From contig NZ_JAPPRR010000001.1 of the NCBI RefSeq assembly GCF_026719705.1, positions 907,255-971,254 on the forward strand: a DNA stretch of 64,000 nt, read 5' to 3'. This document shows positions 44,836 to 54,852 of this stretch, one piece after another. Source of the DNA: Pseudokordiimonas caeni (GTDB lineage Bacteria > Pseudomonadota > Alphaproteobacteria > Sphingomonadales > Kordiimonadaceae). Every line of letters begins with the position of its first letter. Position 1 is the first letter of the stretch. The position numbers were made by a program, and so were the translations under genes. Under the pieces are notes generated by a model, which had not been told where the DNA came from, made no database searches, and worked only from the letters and a program-made list of their open reading frames with translations.

Positions 44836-46378
44836 AGTGTCGGTCCTTGTAGCGTTCACGCAGGTCGCGTTTCAGGATTTTGCCATTGGGATTGCGAGGC
44901 AGTTCAGCGGTGAAATCGACCGCCGTCAAGCGTTGCTGCCGCCCGAGCCGCGCATTAGCCCAGTCGAGCAGGGCTTTGGCGTCGAGTTCAGCCTTGCAAA
45001 CAACGACGGCGAGCGGGGTTTCGCCCCAGCGTTCGCTTTTCACGCCGATGACTGCTGCTTCGCTGACAGCCGGATGTTCCATCAGTACGGCCTCGATATC
45101 CTGCGGATAGATATTCTGCCCGCCCGAGAGGATCATGTCCTTCTTGCGGTCGACGATGTACAGATAGCCGTCCTCGTCAAAGCGGCCGATATCGCCCGTC
45201 CTCAGCCATCTGTCGCCGTGGGGGTCGGTCCATGTGGCCTCCGCCGTGGCTTCGGGCCGGTTCCAATAACCGGGCATGACGATACGCCCGCGACCGACGA
45301 TCTCGCCCGCAGTTCCGGCTGGGACTTCGATGCCTTCATCATCGATCAATTTCAGTTCGGTGCCCATAAGCGGCAGGCCGACCGACGCCCAGCGGCCTTC
45401 AGCATCTTCGGGATCGAGTGTGGTGATCAGTCCTTCGGTAAGCCCGTAAAGCTCGATCACCTTGGGGCCAAGCCGTGCGAACAGGCGACGTTTCAGGTCG
45501 GCATGCAGGGGCGAGCCACAGCTCATGACGGCCTTGAGGGATGAAAGGTCAAAATCCACTTCATCAGGCACGTCCAGAAGGCGCTGATACTGGATCGGCA
45601 CCATCGAGAAATGGCTGATACGGTCATCTTCGATCCGCTGCAGCACGCGCCGGGCATCGAAGCCGTTCTCGATATAAAGTGTGCCACCACAAAGGAGGGT
45701 CGCCAGAAAACCGACCCAGCTGATGTTTGAATAAAGGCCGATGGTGAATAGCGTGCGGGCGGCGCTATCGTACCGCAGCGTAATCGCCAGGTCGCGTGCC
45801 CAGTTCAGTCGCCCGGCCTGCGTATGCACGATGCCCTTGGGCAGACCCGTGGTGCCGGACGAATAGATGATGTTCATCGGTGTTGCCGGTTTCACGTCCG
45901 GCAAAGTGTCGGGGCAGGGGCCGTGATCGAAGAGACTGGCGAAATCCATCCATCCGGCAGGCAGGTCTGCGTCCGCCGTGATCCAGCGAATGCCTTGAAG
46001 GCGGGAGACAAGCGGCTGCAGGCGCGCGATCTGGTCACCCGTGGCGATCACGGCTTTGGCGCCCGCGTCCTTCAGCATGTTTTCAAGCGCGGCGTCACTG
46101 ACCGACAGGTTGATCGGCACCGAGGTGAGGCCGGCGGCGATACAGCCGATCAGCGCTTCGGCCATTGGCGCCCCGTTCGACATCACGATGCCGACGCGGT
46201 CACCTTCATCAAGGCCGAGCGTGCGAAGCGCATGGGCAAGGCGGTTCATGCGGGCTGTGAGTTCACCCCAGGTGAGCCGCACGCCTTCGGCCACAAGGGC
46301 CGTCTTGCTGGCACGCTGCCGCCCGTGAAGTGCGAGAATGCGGGGGAACAAGGGTGCCCTGTCATCGAATGCGGACAT
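44828..46378 (-). CDS. AMP-dependent acyl-CoA ligase
   Basis: This 516-residue ANL enzyme has IIYSSGTTGLPKGIVHT, YGLTEG, the hinge YIVDRKKDMILSGG and a C-terminal catalytic lysine in NPNGKILKRDLRE. It activates a carboxylic acid as CoA thioester. It lies 68 bases behind a TonB receptor and overlaps an alpha/beta hydrolase, forming a probable import-and-activate operon. The acid is unknown and it need not be a fatty acid. Confidence 0.9.
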   Translation of the reverse strand: MSAFDDRAPLFPRILALHGRQRASKTALVAEGVRLTWGELTARMNRLAHALRTLGLDEGDRVGIVMSNGAPMAEALIGCIAAGLTSVPINLSVSDAALENMLKDAGAKAVIATGDQIARLQPLVSRLQGIRWITADADLPAGWMDFASLFDHGPCPDTLPDVKPATPMNIIYSSGTTGLPKGIVHTQAGRLNWARDLAITLRYDSAARTLFTIGLYSNISWVGFLATLLCGGTLYIENGFDARRVLQRIEDDRISHFSMVPIQYQRLLDVPDEVDFDLSSLKAVMSCGSPLHADLKRRLFARLGPKVIELYGLTEGLITTLDPEDAEGRWASVGLPLMGTELKLIDDEGIEVPAGTAGEIVGRGRIVMPGYWNRPEATAEATWTDPHGDRWLRTGDIGRFDEDGYLYIVDRKKDMILSGGQNIYPQDIEAVLMEHPAVSEAAVIGVKSERWGETPLAVVVCKAELDAKALLDWANARLGRQQRLTAVDFTAELPRNPNGKILKRDLRERYKDRHYG

Positions 46379-46446
46379 GATTGCCTCGACGCCTGGATGA
46401 ACCGGGGAGAAGGCAGGGGCCGAAGCCCCCGCCTTGGACTATTGGA

Positions 46447-48723
46447 TCAGAACTTCACGCCGACCGTGGCCGTAACGGTCCGCGGCGGGCCGTAGAAGGC
46501 CGTGACGTTGTTTTCAAGCCCGAGGGCCGCATAGGGTGCGCCGAAGGTGTAACCTGCAGTCTTGTAGCGCTCGTCAAACAGGTTGCGGGCATGCAGGCCG
46601 ACATTCCAGCGGGCATCTTCCGAGGTCCAGACGATGCTTGCGTTGAAGATGTCGTAGGCTTTCTGGTCGATTTCCGGGGCAGCAGTTTCAAACTGCTGGA
46701 TCTTGCCCTTGTGCGACCAGTTGGCGTTCAGGTTGACAGCACCGCTCGCCAGCGGGATCAGATAGTTCAGGCCCACGTGGGACATGAATTCCGGCGTGTT
46801 CTGGACCTTGCGCTGATCGGCCACGTTCACGTCGTTGACGATCCATTCCTTGATCTTGGCGTCAAGGATATTGAGCGTGGTTTGCAGGGTGAAGTTTTCG
46901 GTGAGCAGGAATTCGCCTTCAAACTCGATGCCCTTGATGGTGGCGCGGCCGGCGTTCGTCACGGTGCCGACAAAGCCATCGTTCACCCCGTCGTTGTTCG
47001 AATCGATCGGCAGCGAACCGGGGATCTGCATGTCTTTGTATTTGCTCGAGAAGAGGGCAATGTTCGTGCGGGCGCGGCCATCCCACCAGGTGGACTTCAG
47101 GCCAAGCTCGAAGCTGTCCAGATGCTCGGGCTCGAAGCCCGAGGCAACTTCCGGCGAAGCGAAGTTGGCGCCGCGCGGGTCGAAGCTGCCGGCCTTGAAG
47201 CCGCGGCTGTAGGACGCATAAGCCGTCGCTTCGTCCGAAAGGTCATAGTTCACGGCAAAACGCGGCGAGAAGTCATGGAAGGTCCGCTCGGCTTCAAAGT
47301 CGCTGGTGGCAGCGATGAGAACGGCGGAGCTGTTGCCGAGGAACGGCGAGCCGACGCCGAAATAGTTGGCGCGATAGACATCTGCCGAACGCTTGTCGGT
47401 CGTGTAACGGCCGCCGACCGAGATCGAGGCTGCCTCGGTGATGTCGTAGGAAACATCGGCAAACAGCGACCATGCCTTGGTGTCCACCGTGCCGCCCGTG
47501 TAGGCGGTCAGCGGCAGGCCGTAAACCACGCGGCCGGTCTGGCCGAGCACCACGTCAAAGTCGTTCGAAGCAGTGGCGTCAAGATAGTAGAAGCCGAGCA
47601 CACCATTGAGCTTTTCACCGGTGTAAAGCAGCTGGAATTCCTGGCTGAACTGCTCGTTGTCGTAAACAACCGGTGCATCCATGTCATCGACCGGCAGGCT
47701 GTCGAAATCGATGACCGATTCGGTATAGTCCTCACGGTAAGAGGTGATGGACTTGAAGGTCACATTTTCGGACGCGGTCCATTCGATCATGCCATTGACA
47801 CCCTTGGCATGAACCTCGTTGTTGCCATCGATGCCGGCCGTGGAAGCGTTGGTGGCAGCACCGGCCGTGGTGTCATACACATCTTGCATCACGGCTTCGC
47901 CGCTCACCACCGCCGGGTTGACGCGGTGGCCGGCCACGGGATTGGAATCATCGTCCGTGTAATCGGCAGCGATGCGGATGAACAGGTCTTCGCTCGGCAG
48001 GAATTCAAGGCTCGCACGGGCTGCAAAGACCTGCTTGTTATAGTTATCCTTGCCGGTCGTCAGGTTTTCACCGAAGCCGTCGCGATTGAGCGAGGCAACA
48101 GCGCCGCCGAAGCGCACCTTGTCGCCCAGCGGCGCGGAAACCTTGGCGATCACGTCGGCCTGATTATAGGAGCCATAGGAGGCACGAACCGAGCCGCTGA
48201 ATTCGTCGTCCAGCCGTTTCGTCACATATTTGATGGCGCCGCCGACGGCGTTCCGGCCATAGAGCGTGCCCTGGGGGCCACGCAGCACCTCGATCCGTTC
48301 GACATCATAGATATCGAGGAGAGCTGCCTGCGGGCGGGCGAGATAAACATCGTCGATATAAAGCGCCACGCCTTGCTCGAAGCCGGCGAGCGGATCCTGC
48401 TGGCCCACGCCGCGGATGAAGGCAGTGAGGGTGCTGTTGGTGGCACGCGACGGTTCGATCGTCACGCTCGGCGCGATTTGCGCGATATCCGAGATATCGG
48501 TGGCGCCGCGCAGTTCCAGCGCTTCGGACGAGAAGGCGGTAACGGCAACCGGCACATCCTGCAGGCTTTCCTCGCGGCGACGGGCGGTGACGACGATTTC
48601 TTCAAGCGAGAGACGCTCTTCCGCACCGGCATCCTGTGCCAGTACGGGCGCGGACGTGGCAAGGAGCGCCGCGGCGCAGACACCCTGCAGATAGAGCCCG
48701 ACTGTAGATTGATTGCGTAGCAT
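46447..48723 (-). CDS. TonB-dependent outer-membrane receptor
   Basis: This 758-residue receptor has a signal peptide (ending VLAQ), a TonB box-like region (EEIVVTARRREESLQDVPV), a plug domain (VERIEVLRGPQGTLYGRNAVGG) and a 22-strand barrel ending in the outer-membrane C-terminal Phe (TVTATVGVKF). ATG 48723 follows GGGGAGG. The sequence is of the general Oar/iron-independent class common in alphaproteobacteria that take up complex organic substrates. It is divergent from a TetR regulator with tandem operators between them. Confidence 0.94.
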   Translation of the reverse strand: MLRNQSTVGLYLQGVCAAALLATSAPVLAQDAGAEERLSLEEIVVTARRREESLQDVPVAVTAFSSEALELRGATDISDIAQIAPSVTIEPSRATNSTLTAFIRGVGQQDPLAGFEQGVALYIDDVYLARPQAALLDIYDVERIEVLRGPQGTLYGRNAVGGAIKYVTKRLDDEFSGSVRASYGSYNQADVIAKVSAPLGDKVRFGGAVASLNRDGFGENLTTGKDNYNKQVFAARASLEFLPSEDLFIRIAADYTDDDSNPVAGHRVNPAVVSGEAVMQDVYDTTAGAATNASTAGIDGNNEVHAKGVNGMIEWTASENVTFKSITSYREDYTESVIDFDSLPVDDMDAPVVYDNEQFSQEFQLLYTGEKLNGVLGFYYLDATASNDFDVVLGQTGRVVYGLPLTAYTGGTVDTKAWSLFADVSYDITEAASISVGGRYTTDKRSADVYRANYFGVGSPFLGNSSAVLIAATSDFEAERTFHDFSPRFAVNYDLSDEATAYASYSRGFKAGSFDPRGANFASPEVASGFEPEHLDSFELGLKSTWWDGRARTNIALFSSKYKDMQIPGSLPIDSNNDGVNDGFVGTVTNAGRATIKGIEFEGEFLLTENFTLQTTLNILDAKIKEWIVNDVNVADQRKVQNTPEFMSHVGLNYLIPLASGAVNLNANWSHKGKIQQFETAAPEIDQKAYDIFNASIVWTSEDARWNVGLHARNLFDERYKTAGYTFGAPYAALGLENNVTAFYGPPRTVTATVGVKF

Positions 48724-48786
48724 GGATTGGTTCCTCCCCAGGAATGCAGACAAGGCAAATCACCCCATCCTCCATACCCATTGAAA

Positions 48787-48833
48787 TTCAACATGTGTTG
48801 AAATGTCAAACAGGAAATTCAATGAGCGTTGAA
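48787..48833. promoter_or_regulatory. Tandem operators between tetR and the TonB receptor
   Basis: TTCAACA-tg-TGTTGAA (48787-48802, perfect arms) and TTCAATG-ag-CGTTGAA (48818-48833, imperfect) share the TTCAA half-site and are centred 31 bases apart, three helical turns. An overlapping TTGAA-a-TTCAA palindrome starts at 48781. They lie in the 164-base divergent region and are the likely binding sites of the adjacent TetR. Confidence 0.65.
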
Positions 48834-48887
48834 ATCGGATGCGGAATCCGTCACGCTGTCGCCGCAAAGCCACAGATGGGGGTTCCT

Positions 48888-49547
48888 ATGGCGCTCAAAC
48901 CCGCAGGCAAGGACCAGCAACGGCGCAAGGACAGGATCCTTGACGCTGCCGAAATCCTGTTTGCCAAGCATGGCTTCGACGGGGTGACGCTGCGCAAGGT
49001 GGCCGCACTTGCCGAAGTTGACCTCGCGCTTGCGAGCTATCACTTCGGATCGAAGCAGGGGCTGTTCGACGCTGTACTGCTGCGCCGCGCTGAAGTGCTG
49101 AACGAACGGCGTCTGGCAGCGCTTGAGGCCTGCGAGCGGGCGGCTGCCCCGAAGGCGCCGCCGGTGGAGGAAATCGTACGCGCCTTCCTCGCGCCGATGT
49201 TTGCCGCCGATCTCGCCCGCGATCCGGGCTGGCAGCATTATTTTGAACTGATCGCCTATGTGAACAACGCGCACGACATGGGCGGGCGGGTGATGACCCA
49301 GTTCTTCAATCCGCTCGTTGTGCGTTTCATGGATGTGTTCAAGCGCGCCATGCCGGATACGCCGCCGGAGCAGATCTACTGGTCCTATCATTTCATGTCG
49401 GCAGCCCTGTCGCTGACCTTCGCCCAGACCGAACGGATGAAGATCCTGTCGGGCGGTGCCATCGATACCCGCGATCTGGAAGCTGCGGTGGAGCAGATGA
49501 TTCCCTTTGTAACAGCCGGTTTCGAGCGTCTCTGCAAAACAGCCTGA
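48888..49547 (+). CDS. TetR family transcriptional regulator
   Basis: This 219-residue regulator begins with ALKPAGKDQQRRKDRILDA and has an HTH (VTLRKVAALAEVDLALASYHF) and a helical effector domain. I chose ATG 48888 (preceded by GGGGG). Earlier in-frame starts at 48744 and 48822 would place the operators inside the coding sequence and encode an unlike leader. It should control the divergent TonB receptor, ligase and hydrolase genes and itself. The ligand is unknown. Confidence 0.88.
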   Translation: MALKPAGKDQQRRKDRILDAAEILFAKHGFDGVTLRKVAALAEVDLALASYHFGSKQGLFDAVLLRRAEVLNERRLAALEACERAAAPKAPPVEEIVRAFLAPMFAADLARDPGWQHYFELIAYVNNAHDMGGRVMTQFFNPLVVRFMDVFKRAMPDTPPEQIYWSYHFMSAALSLTFAQTERMKILSGGAIDTRDLEAAVEQMIPFVTAGFERLCKTA

Positions 49548-49641
49548 CACCGGGGCCGCGCCGATTCCGGTTGGAGGTCGGCGGCGGGCTCTGCTATGCC
49601 CGAACCTTATTCATATAAGAATGAACGGGGGAGGATCAGGC

Positions 49642-51855
49642 ATGATCGAAAGACTGGCGAAGGCGGCCGTGCTCGCGGCGATGATCGGAGGAGGAGCCAT
49701 GGCGGCGGAAACGGAGCTGACGGTTGAGCGTCTTGAAGCAAGCCCCGCGCTTTCCGGCCCCAATGTGCAGGGCCTCAAATTTTCCCCCGATGGCAAGCGA
49801 CTGACCTTCCTGCGCGGCAGCGCCGACGAGGCCGCCCGGCTGGACCTTTGGGAATATGACCTCGAAAGCGGCGAGGCGTCGCTTCTGGTTGATTCCGCCG
49901 CGATGCTTGATGGCTCTGAGGAAGTGCTGAGCGAGGCCGAGAAGGCCCGGCGCGAGCGCGACCGCAGCCTGACAGGCAAGAGCGGCATCGTCAGCTACGA
50001 CTGGAACGCAGAAGGTGACGCGCTTCTCATCCCGCTCGGCGGTGACCTTTATGTGCTGCCGGTCGGCGGCAAGGCCCGCCAGCTGACGGCAACCGATGCC
50101 TTCGAAGGTGACGCCCGTTTCAGCCCGGACGGCAAATATGTCTCCTTCGTGCGCGACCGTGACCTTTACGTCGTCGAGGTGGAAACCGGCGCCGAGACAC
50201 GCCTGACAACAGCTGAAAGCGAAACGGTTTCGAATGGCACGGCCGAGTTCGTGGCAGCCGAGGAACTGGGCCGTTACAGCGGCTACTGGTGGTCGCCCGA
50301 CAGCAAGACCATTGCCTTTGCCCGTGTGGACGAAGCACCTGTCATGCTGCTGCAGCGCTATGAAGTGAATGACGATGGCGGCGTTACCTCCATCGAACAG
50401 CGCTACCCGAAGGCCGGCACGGCAAACGCCGAGGTCAGCCTTGGCCTGGTGCCCATCGATGGCGGTGCCACGCTCTGGGTCAATCTGGGTAAGGACAAGG
50501 ATATCTACCTCGCTCGTGTGAACTGGGCGCCGGATTCGAAAACACTGCTTGTGCAGCGCCTGAGCCGCAATCAGGAAAAGCTTGATGTCTTGCGCGCCTC
50601 GGCGGCGACCGGGTTGACCGACGTCCTGATGAGCGAGACAAGCGATATCTGGGTCAACCTGACTGACGATCTCACCTTCCTGCCCGATGGCCGGTTTGTA
50701 TGGACGAGCGAACGGACCGGTTTCCGCCATATCTATCTATCGAACGGGGTGAACGGCGACCTGAAACAGCTGACAAGTGGCGACCGGGTTGTGGATTCCG
50801 TCCTCAAGGTCGATGCAGATGCGGGCCTCGTCTATTTCGCCGGCTGGATGGAAAGCCCGCTTGAACAGCATCTCTATAGTGTGCCGCTCGCTGGCGGGCA
50901 GGTGCGGCAGGTGACGCTGGAAGAAGGCTGGCATGATCCAGTGGTAGGGGCAGGGGTCTTCATCGACAAATTCTCGAGCCCCGACCAGCCCCCGCAAGTG
51001 ATGGTGCGCGACCTGAAGGACGGCACCACCCGTTTCGCGGTGATAGAGAACAAGCTGGATGACAGCCATCCCTATGCTGCCTTTGCGGCGAATCGCGCCA
51101 ACACCGAATTCGGCAGCTTCGAGGTGGCGGACGGCACTTTGCTTCACTACCGGCTGTATCTACCGGCGGATTTCGATGCTGGGCAGCAATATCCGCTGAT
51201 CCTCAACCCTTACGGCGGGCCGCATGGGCAGCGCGTGAAGAAAAGCTGGTCGCTCGATTTCAACGAAATCCTGGCGCGCCGGGGCTATGTGGTGATGGTG
51301 ATCGATAACCGGGGCATGTGGAACCGTGGCCTGAAATTCGAGGCCGCCGTCAAGAATGCCATGGGCACGGTGGAAATCGCCGATCAGGTGGCGGGCGTCG
51401 AGCATCTGGTGAAGGAAGGTTATATCGACCGGGAGCGAGTCGGCTTCTGGGGCTGGTCTTATGGCGGCTATATGACCCTGATGGCGCTGTCGCGGGCGCC
51501 GGATGTGTTCAAGGCCGGCATGGCGGTGGCGCCCGTCACCGACTGGCGGCTTTACGACACGGCCTATACAGAACGCTATCTGGGCATGCCGGACGCACCG
51601 GGTGATGTGTATGAGAAAAGCTCCGTCTTTGCCCATCTGGACGGGCTGAAAGGCAAGCTCCTGCTCATTCACGGCATGGCGGACGATAACGTCTTCTTCG
51701 ATAATTCGGTGCGCCTGATGGGGGTGCTTCAGGCCAATATCGTGCCGTTCGAGCTGATGACATACCCCGGCAAGCGCCATGGCATCCAGGGCGAGGCCGT
51801 GCGGGCGCATCTGTGGGGCAGGGGCCTCGATTTTTTCGAACGCAACCTGAAATAA
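49642..51855 (+). CDS. Dipeptidyl-peptidase IV-type S9 peptidase
   Basis: This 737-residue exported serine peptidase has a signal peptide, an N-terminal eight-bladed propeller (repeats such as GLKFSPDGKRLTFLRG and WWSPDSKTIAFARVDE) and a C-terminal hydrolase with Ser606 (GWSYGGY), Asp681 (HGMADDNV) and His713 (GKRHGI). The EE motif (VAAEELGRYSGYWW) that anchors the substrate N-terminus is present, so it should release X-Pro or similar dipeptides. ATG 49642 follows GGGGGAGGA. Confidence 0.94.
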   Translation: MIERLAKAAVLAAMIGGGAMAAETELTVERLEASPALSGPNVQGLKFSPDGKRLTFLRGSADEAARLDLWEYDLESGEASLLVDSAAMLDGSEEVLSEAEKARRERDRSLTGKSGIVSYDWNAEGDALLIPLGGDLYVLPVGGKARQLTATDAFEGDARFSPDGKYVSFVRDRDLYVVEVETGAETRLTTAESETVSNGTAEFVAAEELGRYSGYWWSPDSKTIAFARVDEAPVMLLQRYEVNDDGGVTSIEQRYPKAGTANAEVSLGLVPIDGGATLWVNLGKDKDIYLARVNWAPDSKTLLVQRLSRNQEKLDVLRASAATGLTDVLMSETSDIWVNLTDDLTFLPDGRFVWTSERTGFRHIYLSNGVNGDLKQLTSGDRVVDSVLKVDADAGLVYFAGWMESPLEQHLYSVPLAGGQVRQVTLEEGWHDPVVGAGVFIDKFSSPDQPPQVMVRDLKDGTTRFAVIENKLDDSHPYAAFAANRANTEFGSFEVADGTLLHYRLYLPADFDAGQQYPLILNPYGGPHGQRVKKSWSLDFNEILARRGYVVMVIDNRGMWNRGLKFEAAVKNAMGTVEIADQVAGVEHLVKEGYIDRERVGFWGWSYGGYMTLMALSRAPDVFKAGMAVAPVTDWRLYDTAYTERYLGMPDAPGDVYEKSSVFAHLDGLKGKLLLIHGMADDNVFFDNSVRLMGVLQANIVPFELMTYPGKRHGIQGEAVRAHLWGRGLDFFERNLK

Positions 51856-51935
51856 CCACGTCATTTTCGGGGTTTAGTTTAATGGGGAGGCACGACGTGT
51901 CTCTCCATTGTCTTTTAGTATCAACGACTTAGTAA

Positions 51936-52013
51936 TTTTGTGCAATGCAACAAAAATACCCTTGACACTTTGGTGCAGTGCACATATATTTGGCTCATGA
52001 ACGCTGCAACGCA
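51936..52013. promoter_or_regulatory. Three PhaR-type operators at the phasin promoter
   Basis: The core TGC-N3-GCA occurs three times: TGCAATGCA (51941-51949), TGCAGTGCA (51974-51982) and TGCAACGCA (52005-52013). Spacing is 33 and 31 bases, about three helical turns. The second lies between -35 and -10. TGC-N3-GCA is the core bound by the PHB-responsive repressor PhaR in alphaproteobacteria. Confidence 0.65.
51962..51990 (+). promoter_or_regulatory. Strong sigma-70 promoter of the phasin gene
   Basis: TTGACA (51962-51967), 17 bases, then TATATT (51985-51990) is near consensus and predicts a start near 51997 with a leader of about 54 bases. The region from the upstream peptidase stop to the first operator shows nothing else I can support. 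Confidence 0.8.
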
Positions 52014-52050
52014 CCATGAACGTGGTGCCAGCGAGAAAGGAACAAAAGCC

Positions 52051-52512
52051 ATGGCTACCAAAGCTGAAGCTAGTGTTGAGAAAAAGATCGAAGAGGCAAC
52101 CGAGAAAATGACTGCTGACCTCAAAAAAGGTTTCGACGCTTTCGCGGATCTCTTCAAAACCCCGAAACTTGATGTCACCAGCGTCATCGAGTTCCAGAAG
52201 AAAAATATCGAAGCTGCCGTGGAAGCAAACAAGATTGCTTTCGAAGGCGCTAAAGCAGCTGCCCAGGCGCAGATCGACATGACCAAGGACGCCGTTGCGA
52301 AGTTCAACGACGCAGCAACCGAAGTCTTCTCGACCAAGTCGCCGGAAAGCTCGGTAACCAAAGGTTACGAAGTGGCCCAGATGATGTTCCAGTCGAACCT
52401 TAAGGGCTACCGTGAAGTGACTGACCTCGTCATCGCTTCCAACCAGAAAGCAATTGCGATCCTGCAGGCGCGTTACACCGCCGGCGTGGAAGAGCTTAAA
52501 GCTTCGGCCTAA
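52051..52512 (+). CDS. Phasin family protein
   Basis: This 153-residue amphipathic, mostly helical protein is rich in Ala, Lys and Glu, with the phasin pattern (KGFDAFADLFKTPKLDVTSV, then FQKKNIEAAVEANKIAFEGA). Phasins coat polyhydroxyalkanoate granules and control their number and size. ATG 52051 has AGGAA at 8 bases. Starts further upstream at 51940 or 51997 would lie in the operator region or at the transcription start. A strong promoter with PhaR-like sites supports PHB-dependent control. No phaC or phaR is in the window. Confidence 0.92.
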   Translation: MATKAEASVEKKIEEATEKMTADLKKGFDAFADLFKTPKLDVTSVIEFQKKNIEAAVEANKIAFEGAKAAAQAQIDMTKDAVAKFNDAATEVFSTKSPESSVTKGYEVAQMMFQSNLKGYREVTDLVIASNQKAIAILQARYTAGVEELKASA

Positions 52513-52656
52513 GGGTCGACCGGAAATCAACCGGCCCGGGGTTGGATACCTCCCCTCCCTCCCCTCCCCATCTGACCTCGGGCCAGTTGATCGTTCCTGA
52601 AAAGGAACCCAGGTTGAAACCGGATGACCTCCCCTCGGTCGTCCGGTTTTCCTTTT
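52513..52656 (+). ncRNA. Structured phasin 3' region: two C-rich-loop hairpins, candidate anti-SD small RNA
   Basis: Directly after the phasin stop, 52522-52541 pairs with 52576-52597 in a stem of about 20 bp (one mismatch, one G-U pair, one 2-base bulge), presenting a 34-base loop that holds a repeated CCUCCCC tract (52549-52569). A second hairpin at 52617-52649 also has a CCCC loop and is followed by a T-rich tract. Two hairpins with loops complementary to Shine-Dalgarno sequences, the last being the terminator, is the layout of the alphaproteobacterial cuckoo/CcsR-type RNAs. Expression is unproven. Confidence 0.5.
52617..52656 (+). terminator. Rho-independent terminator of the phasin transcript
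   Basis: AAACCGGATGACC pairs with GGTCGTCCGGTTT (13 bp, one G-U) around the loop TCCCCTC, followed by TTTTCCTTTT. Confidence 0.85.
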
Positions 52657-52689
52657 GGGGCAGGGCGCCCGTCCGCGGGCACATTTTCC

Positions 52690-52717
52690 TTGGCATTTGA
52701 CGAGAAAACGCTAGTGT
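52690..52717 (+). promoter_or_regulatory. Candidate prfC promoter
   Basis: TTGGCA, a 16-base spacer and TAGTGT lie 55 bases ahead of the prfC start and beyond the phasin terminator. The match is moderate. Confidence 0.3.
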
Positions 52718-52771
52718 GCGCCCCGAATTGACGCGCGCCCGAGGGCCGCTTTCTGATGTACCGGAACGATC

Positions 52772-54355
<1,584 letters not shown>

Positions 54356-54432
54356 GTCTTGTGTGGCGGCTGCACTGCCGTCACACTGGTTTCAGTTCGG
54401 AGTTCCGCCTGCCAGAAAATTGGGGGATTCTG

Positions 54433-54852
54433 ATGGAACCGCAAAAGGGCAAGGTGATCGGCATTGGCGGTGTCTTTGTAAAGTGCAAGGACCCGGATGC
54501 GACAGTCGCCTGGTACAAGAAACATCTGGGCATCCCGTTCGATGGTTACGGCGCCAGTTTCCCGTTCCGGGAAGGTGGCGGCGCTGACGCCCAAGGCTAT
54601 TCGGTGTGGGGGCCTTTCAAGGCCGACACCGAATATATGAAGCCGTCCGCCAAGGACTTCATGATCAATTTCCGGGTCGATGATCTGGACGCGATCCTGA
54701 AACGCCTGAAGGCCGAAGGCGTCCAGCAGGTTGATGATATCGTCGACGAGCCCTATGGCCGCTTCGCCTGGATCATGGACCCGGACGGCATAAAGATCGA
54801 GCTGTGGCAACAGATCGGCCCGCCGCCTCCGCCGCCGTCGGGAGACGCCTAG
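54433..54852 (+). CDS. VOC family protein (glyoxalase/bleomycin-resistance type)
   Basis: This 139-residue single VOC module has the pattern GGVFVKCKDPDATVAWYKKHLGIP at the start and WIMDPDGIKIELWQ at the end, with a proline-rich tail. The first-strand His of metal-dependent members is replaced (GIGGVFVK), so it may bind rather than convert its ligand. ATG 54433 has GGGGG upstream. It overlaps the convergent chrA by 4 bases. Confidence 0.82.
   Translation: MEPQKGKVIGIGGVFVKCKDPDATVAWYKKHLGIPFDGYGASFPFREGGGADAQGYSVWGPFKADTEYMKPSAKDFMINFRVDDLDAILKRLKAEGVQQVDDIVDEPYGRFAWIMDPDGIKIELWQQIGPPPPPPSGDA

Noticed and set aside
46381-48720. A 779-codon plus-strand frame
   Set aside because: It is antisense to the TonB receptor, whose plug and barrel features are clear. 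The plus frame shows no family.
48744-48887. Longer N-terminus for the tetR at 48888
   Set aside because: The upstream in-frame ATGs would place two operator palindromes inside the coding sequence, and the leader lacks TetR-like residues.
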